Of a DNA stretch of 64,000 nucleotides, positions 25,382-33,357 are shown piece by piece. A model generated the notes under the pieces. That model was not told the DNA's origin. It was given only the letters and a program-made list of their open reading frames with translations, and ran no database searches. Source of the stretch: Paractinoplanes maris (GTDB lineage Bacteria; Actinomycetota; Actinomycetes; Mycobacteriales; Micromonosporaceae); assembly GCF_023544465.1 (NCBI RefSeq), contig NZ_JALPVL010000001.1, positions 868,001-932,000 on the forward strand, read 5' to 3'. The translations under genes and the position numbers were made by a program. Every line of letters starts with the position of its first letter. Position 1 is the stretch's first letter.

Positions 25382-25393
25382 CGAAAGCTCCTC

Positions 25394-26422
25394 TCAGTCG
25401 TGCGTCGGGGTGTTGGTGTTCGGCTCGGTGCCGGACTCATCAGTGTTATCGGTAGTGCTTCCGGCCGGTTGAGCCGACTTGGCTGCAGCTGAGGTTTGAC
25501 CCGGGTGCAGTTTGTTGTCGGAGCCGGCGGCCGCCGGCAGCAGCGCCGCCTGGTCGGCCGTGAGGGTCGTCAGGACGACGATGTCCACCCGGCGGTTCAT
25601 GGTGATCGAGCGTGGGTCGGACGGGTCGATCAGCGGCTTGGTGTCGGAGTAGCCGACCGCGCTCATCCGGTTCTTGGCAAGGCCGTGACCCACCAGGTAG
25701 CGCACCGTGGTGGAGGCACGGGCCGCGCTGAGCTCCCAGCCGCTGGGGTAGAAGGTGGTCTTGGCCTTGAGCTGGTTGGTGTTGCCGTCGACCTCGATGT
25801 TGTTGGGCAGCTTGACCAGGGTCGGGGCGATGGCGTCGAGGATCTTGCGGCCACCGGCCTGCAGCTCGGCCCGGTTGCCGGCGAACACCACCTCGTTGGT
25901 CAGCACGGTGACCACCAGGCCGCGGCGGTCGATCGTGAACTGGACCTGGTTGAGCAGCTTCTTGGCGGCCAGCGCGTCGGAGATCTTGTTCTCGAGCTTC
26001 TTGAGGCTCTCGGCCTCCTTGGCCGCGGCCTCGGCGTTCTGCGAAGCCTTCTTGCGGTCCTCGGCGGCCATCGCGGCCTTGAGCGCTTCCTGCTGCTGCG
26101 CGGTCAGACTGGACGAGCCGGCCTTGCCGTCGCCGGGGTTGGCCCCCGGGTCGATCTGCACGATCTCGGCGCTGTTGCCGGAGCCGTCCATCGGGCCGGT
26201 CTGACCCTGGAAGGCGACGCTCTGGGCGCCGAATCCGGAGGACAGACCGGAAGCGAGCTGGGCGAACTTCTTCATGTTGACGTCACTCATCGAGTACAGG
26301 ACCACGAAGAGAACGAACAGCAGGGTGAGCATGTCGGCGTACGACACGAGCCAGCGCTCGTGATTGACGTGCTCCTCGTGCTCCTCATGGCGCTGCTTGC
26401 GCTTGCCGCCGCCGGAACTCAT
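25394..26422 (-). CDS. motB: Flagellar stator protein MotB
   Basis: The 342-residue protein has a basic N-terminus, a membrane helix (about 24-46) with the proton-carrying Asp30 in 'SYADMLTLLFVLFVVLYSMS', a plug and linker, and a C-terminal OmpA-like peptidoglycan-binding domain (about 165-295; 'IEVDGNTNQ', 'NRRVDIVVL'). An extra Thr/Ser/Asp-rich tail of about 40 residues follows. The start ATG is 3 bases after the motA stop. The Asp indicates a proton-type motor is possible, but ion choice cannot be read with certainty. Confidence 0.95.
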   Translation of the reverse strand: MSSGGGKRKQRHEEHEEHVNHERWLVSYADMLTLLFVLFVVLYSMSDVNMKKFAQLASGLSSGFGAQSVAFQGQTGPMDGSGNSAEIVQIDPGANPGDGKAGSSSLTAQQQEALKAAMAAEDRKKASQNAEAAAKEAESLKKLENKISDALAAKKLLNQVQFTIDRRGLVVTVLTNEVVFAGNRAELQAGGRKILDAIAPTLVKLPNNIEVDGNTNQLKAKTTFYPSGWELSAARASTTVRYLVGHGLAKNRMSAVGYSDTKPLIDPSDPRSITMNRRVDIVVLTTLTADQAALLPAAAGSDNKLHPGQTSAAAKSAQPAGSTTDNTDESGTEPNTNTPTHD

Positions 26423-26425
26423 GCT

Positions 26426-27217
26426 TTACGCCGCCTTCTTGGTGGTCGCGGCCGCCTCGGCCTTCTTGGCCTCGTCCGGAGGCAGCAGACTGCGCAGCTT
26501 CTGGGCCACCAGACGCGGGTTGGAGCCGGCCTGGATCGCCAGGACACCGTCGACGACCAGCTCCATCTCCTCCGCCTCGACACCGCTGAGGCGGGCCAGG
26601 CGAGCGGCGACCGGCAGCCAGATCACGTTGGCGCTGAGCACACCCCAGAGGGTGGCAACGAATGCCGCGGCGATGGAGTGACCGAGGGTGTCGGGCTTGT
26701 CGAGGTTCTCGAGCACGTGCACGAGACCCATGACAGTGCCGATGATGCCGATCGTCGGGGCGTAGCCGCCCATGTTCTCGAACAGCTTGGAGCTGGCCTT
26801 GTCGGCCTTCTTCTTGGCCGCGATCTCGGCGTGCAGGATGTCGTGCAGCTCGTCCGGGTCGGTCCCGTCGATCGCCAGCTGCAGACCGCGCTTGAGGAAC
26901 GGGTGCTCGACCGTCTTGACCGCGTCCTCGAGGGCCAGCAGACCCTCGCGGCGGGCCCGCTCGGCCAGCTTGACGATCTCCTCGACCAGCTTCGTCGGCG
27001 GCACGACCTTGGCCAGGAAGGCCTTCTGGAGCATCTTGCCGGCGCCGGTCGCGTCCTTCAGCACGCCGCCGGCCATACCGGCCGCGAACGCGCCGCCGAA
27101 CACCAGCAGCATCGAGGGGATCAGGATGATGGAGGCCGGCGAGCCGCCCTCGAGGATCTGAACAGTGAAGATGATGATGAGGCCGGCGACCACACCGACG
27201 ATGGTGGAGATGTCCAT
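26426..27217 (-). CDS. motA: Flagellar stator protein MotA
   Basis: The 263-residue protein has four membrane helices (about 3-22, 30-50, 150-172, 183-205) and the conserved 'GGYAPTIGIIGTVMGLVHVLENL' segment. The cytoplasmic loop carries charged residues that face FliG. An Ala/Lys-rich tail ends the protein. It starts at ATG 27217, touching the end of flbD, and motB follows directly. Confidence 0.96.
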   Translation of the reverse strand: MDISTIVGVVAGLIIIFTVQILEGGSPASIILIPSMLLVFGGAFAAGMAGGVLKDATGAGKMLQKAFLAKVVPPTKLVEEIVKLAERARREGLLALEDAVKTVEHPFLKRGLQLAIDGTDPDELHDILHAEIAAKKKADKASSKLFENMGGYAPTIGIIGTVMGLVHVLENLDKPDTLGHSIAAAFVATLWGVLSANVIWLPVAARLARLSGVEAEEMELVVDGVLAIQAGSNPRLVAQKLRSLLPPDEAKKAEAAATTKKAA

Positions 27218-27504
27218 CAGCGACCATTCCGGTGCAGCGGGAGCACCTTAGCGTCGGCGTCGTCATCGGACGACGGGGCGGAGGAGTGGGTGGTGGGGGG
27301 CTCGGTCTCGAGGCGACTGGCCTGCGCGATCAGTGCGGCGCGGTACTGCCGCACGGAGTCGATGAACTCGGGCACGGACTCGGCGATGACGTACTTCGTG
27401 CCGTCGACCAGCGTGATGACCGTGTCCGGCGTGCAGTCCGCGCGCTCGACCAGGTCCGGGTTCAGGGCGAACACGGCACCGTTGATGCGGGTTACGAGGA
27501 TCAC
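27217..27504 (-). CDS. flbD: FlbD family protein
   Basis: The 95-residue protein begins 'ILVTRINGAVFALNPDLVE' and contains 'ITLVDGTKYVIAESVPEFID', the small FlbD/SwrD family found next to motA in Gram-positive flagellar loci; SwrD is reported to raise motor torque in Bacillus. The last 30 residues are a polar tail. The GTG start is about 60 bases below a strong FliA-type promoter, so flbD leads the motA-motB-fliL unit. Confidence 0.88.
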   Translation of the reverse strand: MILVTRINGAVFALNPDLVERADCTPDTVITLVDGTKYVIAESVPEFIDSVRQYRAALIAQASRLETEPPTTHSSAPSSDDDADAKVLPLHRNGR

Positions 27505-27567
27505 TTACATCCGTCCTTGGTGGTGTAGGTCCTGGGCTGGCAGGCCGTCCGTGGCCCTTCGATATAT

Positions 27568-27621
27568 GTTTCGGCCTGATCCCGGTTGCCGATGAGATCC
27601 AACCGGTGGCTGTACGGGTGC
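27568..27621 (-). promoter_or_regulatory. Promoter of flbD-motA-motB-fliL with TcrA-type direct repeat
   Basis: On the minus strand GCACCCG-TACA-GCCACCG (27604-27621; one mismatch in 14) is followed after exactly 7 bases by CTCA (27593-27596), 17 bases, and GCCGAAAC (27568-27575). Spacing to the box is identical to flgB, which strongly supports both elements. Confidence 0.7.
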
Positions 27622-27648
27622 AGACGACCGGTTGAAAGACAGACGGCC

Positions 27649-27673
27649 GGGACGGGCGTGAAACGCCTGTCCC
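27649..27673 (-). terminator. Hairpin after flgE
   Basis: GGGACGGGCG (27649-27658) and CGCCTGTCCC (27664-27673) pair with one mismatch around a 5-base loop, about 30 bases past the flgE stop. Confidence 0.55.
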
Positions 27674-27699
27674 AGCCGCCGATCGATCTCGCGTTACGT

Positions 27700-28983
27700 C
27701 TAGCGCTTCATGCTGACGAGCTCCTGCAGCATCTCGTCCGAGGTGGTGATGATGCGGGAGTTCGCCTGGAAGCCACGCTGGGCCACGACCAGGTTGGTGA
27801 ACTCCTGGGCCAGGTCGACGTTCGACATCTCCAGCGCGCCGCTGATCACCTGGCCGAGACCGGCGCTGGTGGGCTGGCCGACCTGGGCCAGGCCGGAGTT
27901 GACGGTGGCCCGCCACTGCGAGTCTCCGGTCTTCTCCAGGCCGTTGACGTTCTTGAAGGTGGCCAGGGCGACCTGGCCGAGCACCTTCTTCTGGCCGTTG
28001 CTGAAGGCACCGATGATCTGGCCGGTGTCCGACACCGTGTACGACAGCGAGGCCAGCGTGCCGGCCGCGTTGCCGTTCGAGTCCGAGACCCGGGCCTCGG
28101 TGAGGCCGTGGTACATCGTCAGGTCCCCGGCGTCGAAGGTGAACGTGTCACTCAGGTTGGGGTCGATCGCAGCGGCCCCGGTGAACGACAACGTCGCCTT
28201 CGTCGCCGGCGGCGTGGCCACCGGCTTACCGTCCTTGAATTGGAGCGTCGCGGTGACCGGCGTAGCGGGTCCGGCATCACCCGACTTCGTCAGAGTCACG
28301 GTCCAGTCCTGTTCCGAGGCGGTCGGATCGGTGGTGCTCCGGGTGAACTTCGCCGAGAGGCTGATCGGATTGCCGGTCTTGTCGAAAGCCTTGAACGGGA
28401 TCTCGATGGCCGGGATGGTGGTCGGGTCGGTGACGTCCTCGGGCATGTCGTTGGTCAGGTTTCCCTTGATCTCGACCGTGCTCGTCGCCACCGGCGAGAT
28501 GCTCTTGCCCAGCGGCATCTTGATGTCGCCCGGCTTGGCCGCCGGGTTCACCACGCCGCTCTCGTCGGCGGTCCAGCCCTGCACCGGCTCGCCGGTCGCC
28601 GTCGCGAGCGTGCCGTTGGCGTCGAAGAAGAACGATCCGGCGCGGCTGTAGAGCTCCTCGTTGCCCCGGCGGGTCATGAAGAAGCCGTCGCCCTGGATCA
28701 TCATGTCGCCGGCCTTGCCGGTGGTCTGCGCCGAGCCCTGGCTGAAGTTCGAGGTGATGCCGGCGTTGCGCACACCAAGGCCGACCTGGCCCGGGTTCGT
28801 GCCGGCGCCGCCGTTCTGCGGAGCACCGGCGGCGGCGGTCATCTGGCTGAGGGTGTCCTGGAACTGGACCGAGCTCGCCTTGAAGCCGACGGTGTTGACG
28901 TTGGCGATGTTGTTACCGGTCACGTCCATCATCTGCTGATGCGCGTGCAGGCCACTGATGCCGGAATAGAGAGAACGCAGCAT
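27700..28983 (-). CDS. flgE: Flagellar hook protein FlgE
   Basis: Hook subunit, 427 residues. The N-terminus 'LRSLYSGISGLHAHQQMMD' and 'VTGNNIANVNTVGFKAS' is the rod/hook signature, and the C-terminus ends with 'LVVAQRGFQANSRIITTSDEMLQELVSMKR', the matching D0 helix. The central part (about 150-330) is variable beta-rich sequence. It starts 40 bases after flgD, which supplies the hook cap, so the pair is a unit. No flgF or flgG (distal rod) is seen in the window. Confidence 0.95.
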   Translation of the reverse strand: MLRSLYSGISGLHAHQQMMDVTGNNIANVNTVGFKASSVQFQDTLSQMTAAAGAPQNGGAGTNPGQVGLGVRNAGITSNFSQGSAQTTGKAGDMMIQGDGFFMTRRGNEELYSRAGSFFFDANGTLATATGEPVQGWTADESGVVNPAAKPGDIKMPLGKSISPVATSTVEIKGNLTNDMPEDVTDPTTIPAIEIPFKAFDKTGNPISLSAKFTRSTTDPTASEQDWTVTLTKSGDAGPATPVTATLQFKDGKPVATPPATKATLSFTGAAAIDPNLSDTFTFDAGDLTMYHGLTEARVSDSNGNAAGTLASLSYTVSDTGQIIGAFSNGQKKVLGQVALATFKNVNGLEKTGDSQWRATVNSGLAQVGQPTSAGLGQVISGALEMSNVDLAQEFTNLVVAQRGFQANSRIITTSDEMLQELVSMKR

Positions 28984-29023
28984 GAATGGATCCTTTGCGG
29001 TTGAGGACTACAGCGGGTGAGGG

Positions 29024-29479
29024 TTACGGCTTGGGTGTCGCGTCGGTCGCGTCCGGCTTGATCTCCTGGACTTCCGTGACCTTGGACAGCGGCACTTCCG
29101 TGTTCCCGATCCGAAGCATCGGTTCGCTGTCGCCGTTGAGCTTGGCCGCCGAGATGACCCCGGTGCTGCGGGCACCGGCCGGGTCCATGAACTCCACGGT
29201 CTTGCCGACCAGCGAGCTGGCAGTGATCAGCTGCTGGCCCTTGAGCATGTCGGCGATGCCTTCCAGCTTTTCGACCTGGGTGAACTGGGCGGTCTGGGCC
29301 AGGAACTGGGTCGAGTCGGCCGGCTTGCTGGGGTCCTGGTATTTCAGCTGGGCCACCAGAAGCTTGAGGAACGTGTCCCGATCGCCCAGGGACTTGCTCT
29401 TCTCCTTCTCGGTCCCGGTGGCACCGGTGCCGGCGGCTGCGGCCGCGGCACCGGGAAAACCGGAGATCGGCGAGGTCAT
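29024..29479 (-). CDS. flgD: Flagellar hook assembly protein FlgD
   Basis: Hook-cap protein, 151 residues. It contains 'LGDRDTFLKLLVAQLKYQDPSKPADSTQFLAQTAQFTQVEKL' (about 30-75), the FlgD_N core. The C-terminal part is short, lacking the long Ig-like region of enteric FlgD. The ATG at 29479 follows GGGAGC. An upstream in-frame start would run into the promoter/terminator area. GCCGAACC at 29525-29532 (minus) could be a -10 element, but no CTCA lies at the right distance. Confidence 0.93.
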   Translation of the reverse strand: MTSPISGFPGAAAAAAGTGATGTEKEKSKSLGDRDTFLKLLVAQLKYQDPSKPADSTQFLAQTAQFTQVEKLEGIADMLKGQQLITASSLVGKTVEFMDPAGARSTGVISAAKLNGDSEPMLRIGNTEVPLSKVTEVQEIKPDATDATPKP

Positions 29480-29546
29480 GGCGTGCTCCCGTCCGTTGGC
29501 AAGGCTCGTAGTCCGCTTCGACCGGTTCGGCGATTTGCTTAGAACC

Positions 29547-29583
29547 AAAAAAGAACGGGCCTGCCACCAAGGGCAGACCCGTT
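29547..29583 (-). terminator. Rho-independent terminator of the chemotaxis operon
   Basis: On the minus strand AACGGG-T-CTGCC pairs with GGCAG-G-CCCGTT (one internal mismatch) around a short loop, and six T residues follow in TTCTTTTTTGG. It ends the cheA-led transcript and separates it from flgD. Confidence 0.88.
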
Positions 29584-29600
29584 CCTGGCGACAGCAGTCG

Positions 29601-30089
29601 TCACGGTGCGAGAGACAGGCTGAACTTCCCCTTGCCGTACCGGTTGACCTCGACCAGCAGGTCGACCCGGCGGCCGAGCGCCATCAGGTGGGCCCGCGCG
29701 TCGCCCGGCAGCGGATCGCCGGGGTAGACCACCTGGTGGAGCTTGATGTGCGGGCTGCCCTCGCGGTTGAGCAGGCTGGTCAGCACGTTGCAGAGCTCGC
29801 CGACGTTCTCGGCGAGGTTCGGGAACAGTTGCTTCTCGTCGATGCTGTCCTCGGCGGCACCGGCCGGCAACAGACCGAGCGCGGCGCCGGCATTGGCCGC
29901 CAGTTTGAGGTCCATGCCGAGGACGGCGAAGACCTTCTGAGCGGAGTCGGTGAAAATCGCGACCGTCGAGGTGGGGATCTCATCTGCGCTGATGGGCTCA
30001 CCGGGGTTGACGGTCACCTCCCGGCCGAGCAGATCCTCGAAGAGGTTGCGAACGGCCAGGGTGCCAGGAAGAACCGAGACGTCGGACAT
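29601..30089 (-). CDS. CheX-like chemotaxis phosphatase (second copy)
   Basis: The 162-residue protein carries 'FPNLAENVGELCNVLTSLLN' (about 94-113). The helix with ELCN matches the ExxN active motif of CheC/CheX phosphatases that dephosphorylate CheY-P. A hydrophobic beta region ('VAIFTDSAQKVFAVLGMDL') precedes it, as in that fold. I chose the ATG at 30089, just after the cheY stop; a start 12 codons upstream would overlap cheY. It is the last gene of the che operon. Confidence 0.68.
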   Translation of the reverse strand: MSDVSVLPGTLAVRNLFEDLLGREVTVNPGEPISADEIPTSTVAIFTDSAQKVFAVLGMDLKLAANAGAALGLLPAGAAEDSIDEKQLFPNLAENVGELCNVLTSLLNREGSPHIKLHQVVYPGDPLPGDARAHLMALGRRVDLLVEVNRYGKGKFSLSLAP

Positions 30090-30096
30090 GTCGTAA

Positions 30097-30459
30097 TCAT
30101 CCCAGAATAGGAGCGAAGACCTCATCGAATCGTTCAGCCGAGAACGGCTTCACGATGAAAAAGAGAGCACCGGCCGACTCGGCCTGTTCCTTCATCTCGG
30201 GGGTGCTCTCGGACGTCACGAAACCGAACTTGACGTCGTTGCCGGCCGCGCGCAGGTGCCGCAGGGCCTCGATGCCCGTCATCTCGGGCATGTTCCAGTC
30301 GGACAGCACAAGATCCGGGCTCTCCGACTGGGTCATCTCCACGGCCTCGCGCCCGTTGGCCGCCTCGATCAGGTCGTGGTCGCCGAACCCGGCCTGACGC
30401 AGGGTACGGATCACGATCTGCCGCATCACCCGGCTGTCGTCCGCAATGAGAATCTTCAT
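30097..30459 (-). CDS. cheY: Chemotaxis response regulator CheY
   Basis: Single receiver domain, 120 residues. 'ILIADDSRVMRQ' holds the acidic pair, and 'LVLSDWNMPEMTGIEALRHL' the phosphorylated Asp (about residue 54). The 'TSES' switch Thr/Ser and 'VKPF' Lys are present. The next gene upstream (cheX) overlaps by 4 bases. It closely resembles stand-alone CheY proteins that bind the motor switch. Confidence 0.93.
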   Translation of the reverse strand: MKILIADDSRVMRQIVIRTLRQAGFGDHDLIEAANGREAVEMTQSESPDLVLSDWNMPEMTGIEALRHLRAAGNDVKFGFVTSESTPEMKEQAESAGALFFIVKPFSAERFDEVFAPILG

Positions 30460-30941
30460 TCCGCGCCCTCCTTGTTGTCTCCGCGGCTCTGCCACATGGA
30501 AATCGACACCGGCTCGCCGTCCCACATCCCGTAGACCCCACTGATCCGCTGGGTGTTGGGGTAGCGGGCGGTGGCTTCGGGGGCGAGCACCACCTGCGGC
30601 AGCGACAGAAGCGCGCCGGGTGGAAGCATCGCCTTGACGTTCCCGCCGATGATGTTGGCGAGTTCGCCCAGTACGTCGGACAGGTCCTCCTCGCTCACCT
30701 CGTCCGGCTCCATGGCCAGAAAGGCGCCGGCGGCCCGGCGGGCGGCCGGGGTCGAGGACGCGTAGACGACGTATCCGGTCCAGGAACCGGTGATGGAGAC
30801 CGACGAGTGCACCTCGGACGCCTGGTTCTCGTCGTAGGTCGGGATCAGCGGGCTCACGCCCTCCGGATCCAGATACGACTCCCACACCTGTTCCACCATC
30901 TCGGCGAGGTCGTTCTCGTTGACCTCGACTTCGACGCTCAT
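30456..30941 (-). CDS. cheX: Chemotaxis phosphatase CheX
   Basis: The 161-residue protein has the CheX/CheC fold pattern: 'SSVSITGSWTGYVVYAS' beta region, then 'DLSDVLGELANIIGGNVKAMLP' with ELAN (about residue 92) as the ExxN phosphatase motif, and 'VYGMWDGEPVSISMW' near the end. It should remove phosphate from CheY-P in a genome region with no CheZ. It overlaps the cheY genes on both sides by 4 bases. Confidence 0.82.
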   Translation of the reverse strand: MSVEVEVNENDLAEMVEQVWESYLDPEGVSPLIPTYDENQASEVHSSVSITGSWTGYVVYASSTPAARRAAGAFLAMEPDEVSEEDLSDVLGELANIIGGNVKAMLPPGALLSLPQVVLAPEATARYPNTQRISGVYGMWDGEPVSISMWQSRGDNKEGAE

Positions 30942-31333
30942 GAGTTCGCTCCGGTCGGGACAAGGCCCAGCAGGGCCAGCTTCTCGATCATGGCTCCTTC
31001 GGTGAAGGGCTTGATCACGTATTCGTGCGCGCCCGCGGCCAGCGCCCGGACGATCTGACTCTGTTCGCTCTCGGTGGTGACCATGACGAGCGTCATCTCA
31101 CGCAGGCGCGGGTCGGCCCGGACGTGCGTGACGAACTCGAGCCCGTTCATGTTGGGCATGTTCCAGTCGATGAGGGCCAGCTCCGGCACCTCGGCCATCG
31201 AGGTCACCAGGTCGAGCGCCTCCTTGCCGTCGCCCGCCTCCACGGCCTCGAAGTTGAGCTTGGTGACGATGCGTTTGAGGATCATGCGCATCGCGCGGGA
31301 ATCGTCGATCACCATGGCGCGCATCGGCGTCAT
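30938..31333 (-). CDS. cheY: Second CheY-type response regulator
   Basis: Stand-alone receiver, 131 residues. 'AMVIDDSRAMRMILKRI' and 'LALIDWNMPNMNGLEFV' contain the acidic pair and the phosphoacceptor Asp. 'VTTES' and 'VIKPFTEGAMIEKL' complete the active site. The start is ATG 31333, overlapping cheR by 4 bases. Two CheY proteins in one operon suggest either two outputs or one acting as phosphate sink. Confidence 0.92.
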   Translation of the reverse strand: MTPMRAMVIDDSRAMRMILKRIVTKLNFEAVEAGDGKEALDLVTSMAEVPELALIDWNMPNMNGLEFVTHVRADPRLREMTLVMVTTESEQSQIVRALAAGAHEYVIKPFTEGAMIEKLALLGLVPTGANS

Positions 31334-32175
31334 CCCCTTCTCAGGGCGCCGGTGGGCGCCCCGGTACGGACTCGATAGGCGGAGGTGCGGCCGGCGGCCA
31401 CCCGCTCGTAGTTGTCATCGATCCCGATCGTGGTCTCGGCCGCACCCAGGAAGAGCCAGCCGTCCGGGCGCAGCAGCTTCGCCACGTTCTGCAGGACGGT
31501 CCGCTTGGTGGCGACATCGAAATAGATCAGGACGTTGCGCAGGAAGATCACGTCGAACGGCTGCATGGCCGGCAGCGGCGCGGTCAGGTTCATCAACCGG
31601 AACGAGACGTTGCGGCGCAGGGCCTGGGTGATCCGCCAGTGTGCGCCGGCCCGCTCGAAATACTGCACGAGCTGGGCCGCGGGCAGGCCCCGGTTGACCT
31701 CGACCTGGCTGTACTCGCCGGTCTCGGCCCGCTTGACCATCTCGGTCGAGATGTCGGTGCCCATGATGTCGTAGGTCCAGCCCGGCGGCAGCTTCTCCTG
31801 CAAGGTGATGGCCAGGCTGTAGGCCTCCTGACCGCTGGAGCTGGCGGCCGACCAGATCCGTACCTTGCGGGTTGCCGACCGCGACTTGACGAGCTCGGGC
31901 AGGACGACGTCGTTGAGCGCCAGGAAGGGCTCCCGGTCACGGAACCACGACGTCTCGTTGGTGGTCAGCGCGTCGATGATCCGCCGCTGCTTGGCCGGGT
32001 CGGGCCGGCGCTGCAGGTCGGCCAGGAACTCGCTGACCCCGGCTGCCCCGACCGCGCGGGCGACCGGGATGAGCCGCGCCTCGACCAGGTATTCCTTGCC
32101 GGGGGCGAGCACGATCGAGGCCTCACGCCGGACGAGCTGCGAGACGAAGACGAACTCCGACTGCGAGAGCGTCAT
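31330..32175 (-). CDS. cheR: Chemoreceptor methyltransferase CheR
   Basis: The 281-residue protein methylates glutamates of chemoreceptors using S-adenosylmethionine. The N-terminal helical domain (about 1-75) is followed by the SAM-binding domain with 'RIWSAASSSGQEAYSLAI', 'IMGTDISTEMVKRA' and 'FDVIFLRNVLIYFD'. The start ATG 32175 overlaps the cheB stop (ATGA). No chemoreceptor gene is present in the window. Confidence 0.95.
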   Translation of the reverse strand: MTLSQSEFVFVSQLVRREASIVLAPGKEYLVEARLIPVARAVGAAGVSEFLADLQRRPDPAKQRRIIDALTTNETSWFRDREPFLALNDVVLPELVKSRSATRKVRIWSAASSSGQEAYSLAITLQEKLPPGWTYDIMGTDISTEMVKRAETGEYSQVEVNRGLPAAQLVQYFERAGAHWRITQALRRNVSFRLMNLTAPLPAMQPFDVIFLRNVLIYFDVATKRTVLQNVAKLLRPDGWLFLGAAETTIGIDDNYERVAAGRTSAYRVRTGAPTGALRRG

Positions 32176-33344
32176 CGGGCCACCGCCGCCGACCGTCCGG
32201 ACTTGACCCGATTGACCAGGTGCGCGGCGATCCGGTCGAGCGGCAGGACCTCGTCCGCCAGGCCCGCGCCGACCACGGCACCCGGCATGCCCCACACCAC
32301 TGAGGTGGCCTCGTCCTGTGCCAGCACCTCGGCTCCCGCGTCTCTCAGCACCTTCGCACCACCCCGTCCGTCGTGTCCCATTCCGGTCAGCACGGCGGCA
32401 TAGGCCGACCCGCCGTACAGCGCTGCCACGGACCGGAACATCACGTCCACGGCCGGCCGGCAGGAGTTCTCCGGGGGCGCACCGCTGAGCTGGGTCAGGG
32501 TGCTGGTGCCCCGGCGGTGCAGGACCAGGTGCGAGTCGCCGGGCGCGACGTAGGCCCAGCCGGGTGTCAATTCCATCCCGTCGCCCGCCTCGACCACCCG
32601 CAGCGGCGTGCTGCGGTCGAGCCGTTCGGCGAACATCTTGGTGAAGACGGGTGGCATGTGCTGGGTGATGACGATGGGCACCGGGAGGTCGGCCGGGATG
32701 CCCTGCAGCACCTTGGTGAGCGCGTCGGGGCCGCCGGTCGAGGAGCCGATGGCCAGGATGTCGATGCGGCCACCGGGAGCGGCGCGGCGAGCGACCGGAC
32801 GGCCGCCGGCGGACCCGGGCGGGGCGGTGGGCGGCCGGCCCGGTCCGGTGGGCGGAATGCCGGCGCGCGGCGGCGCGGAGCCCGGCCGGGTGGCCGGACG
32901 GGCCGGTGCCGCCGGTCCGGCCGGGGCGGCACCCGGCCGGCGCCGGCCGGCGAGCGCATGGATCTTGGGGACGAGCTCGTCGCGGACCGCACGGATCGAC
33001 TCCTCGACGGAGCCGACGTTGCTCGGCTTCGTCACGTAGTCGGTGGCACCGGCCGCGAGCGCCTCCAATGTGGCCGTGGCCCCCGAGGCGGACAGCGTGC
33101 TGAACATGATCACGGGGATCTGCTTGTGCCGCTTGCGCAGCTCGCGGACCGCGGTGATGCCATCCATCTGCGGCATCTCGATGTCCATCGTGATCACATC
33201 TGGCTTGAGCTGATCGATCTTGGCCTGAGCCAGCAGGCCGTTGGAGGCCGTACCGACGACCTCGATGTTCTCGGCGCCTCCGAGGGCGTCGACGATCAAG
33301 CGACGGACGACCACCGAGTCGTCGACAACGAGGACCGATATCAC
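32172..33344 (-). CDS. cheB: Chemotaxis methylesterase CheB
   Basis: The 390-residue protein has a receiver domain (about 1-120; 'VLVVDDSVVVRRL', 'VITMDIEMPQMDG'), an unusually long Pro/Gly/Ala linker (about 140-190) and a methylesterase domain (about 195-385) with the catalytic Ser ('AIGSSTGG'), His ('TQHMPP') and Asp ('GMGHDG'). The GTG at 33344 follows GGAGGTGACC. It reverses CheR methylation and acts in adaptation. Confidence 0.95.
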   Translation of the reverse strand: MISVLVVDDSVVVRRLIVDALGGAENIEVVGTASNGLLAQAKIDQLKPDVITMDIEMPQMDGITAVRELRKRHKQIPVIMFSTLSASGATATLEALAAGATDYVTKPSNVGSVEESIRAVRDELVPKIHALAGRRRPGAAPAGPAAPARPATRPGSAPPRAGIPPTGPGRPPTAPPGSAGGRPVARRAAPGGRIDILAIGSSTGGPDALTKVLQGIPADLPVPIVITQHMPPVFTKMFAERLDRSTPLRVVEAGDGMELTPGWAYVAPGDSHLVLHRRGTSTLTQLSGAPPENSCRPAVDVMFRSVAALYGGSAYAAVLTGMGHDGRGGAKVLRDAGAEVLAQDEATSVVWGMPGAVVGAGLADEVLPLDRIAAHLVNRVKSGRSAAVAR

Positions 33345-33357
33345 TCGGTCACCTCCT

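Noticed and set aside
29525..29532. GCCGAACC on the minus strand as -10 of flgD
   Set aside because: No CTCA-like -35 at 16 or 17 bases; T-run of the che terminator is there instead.
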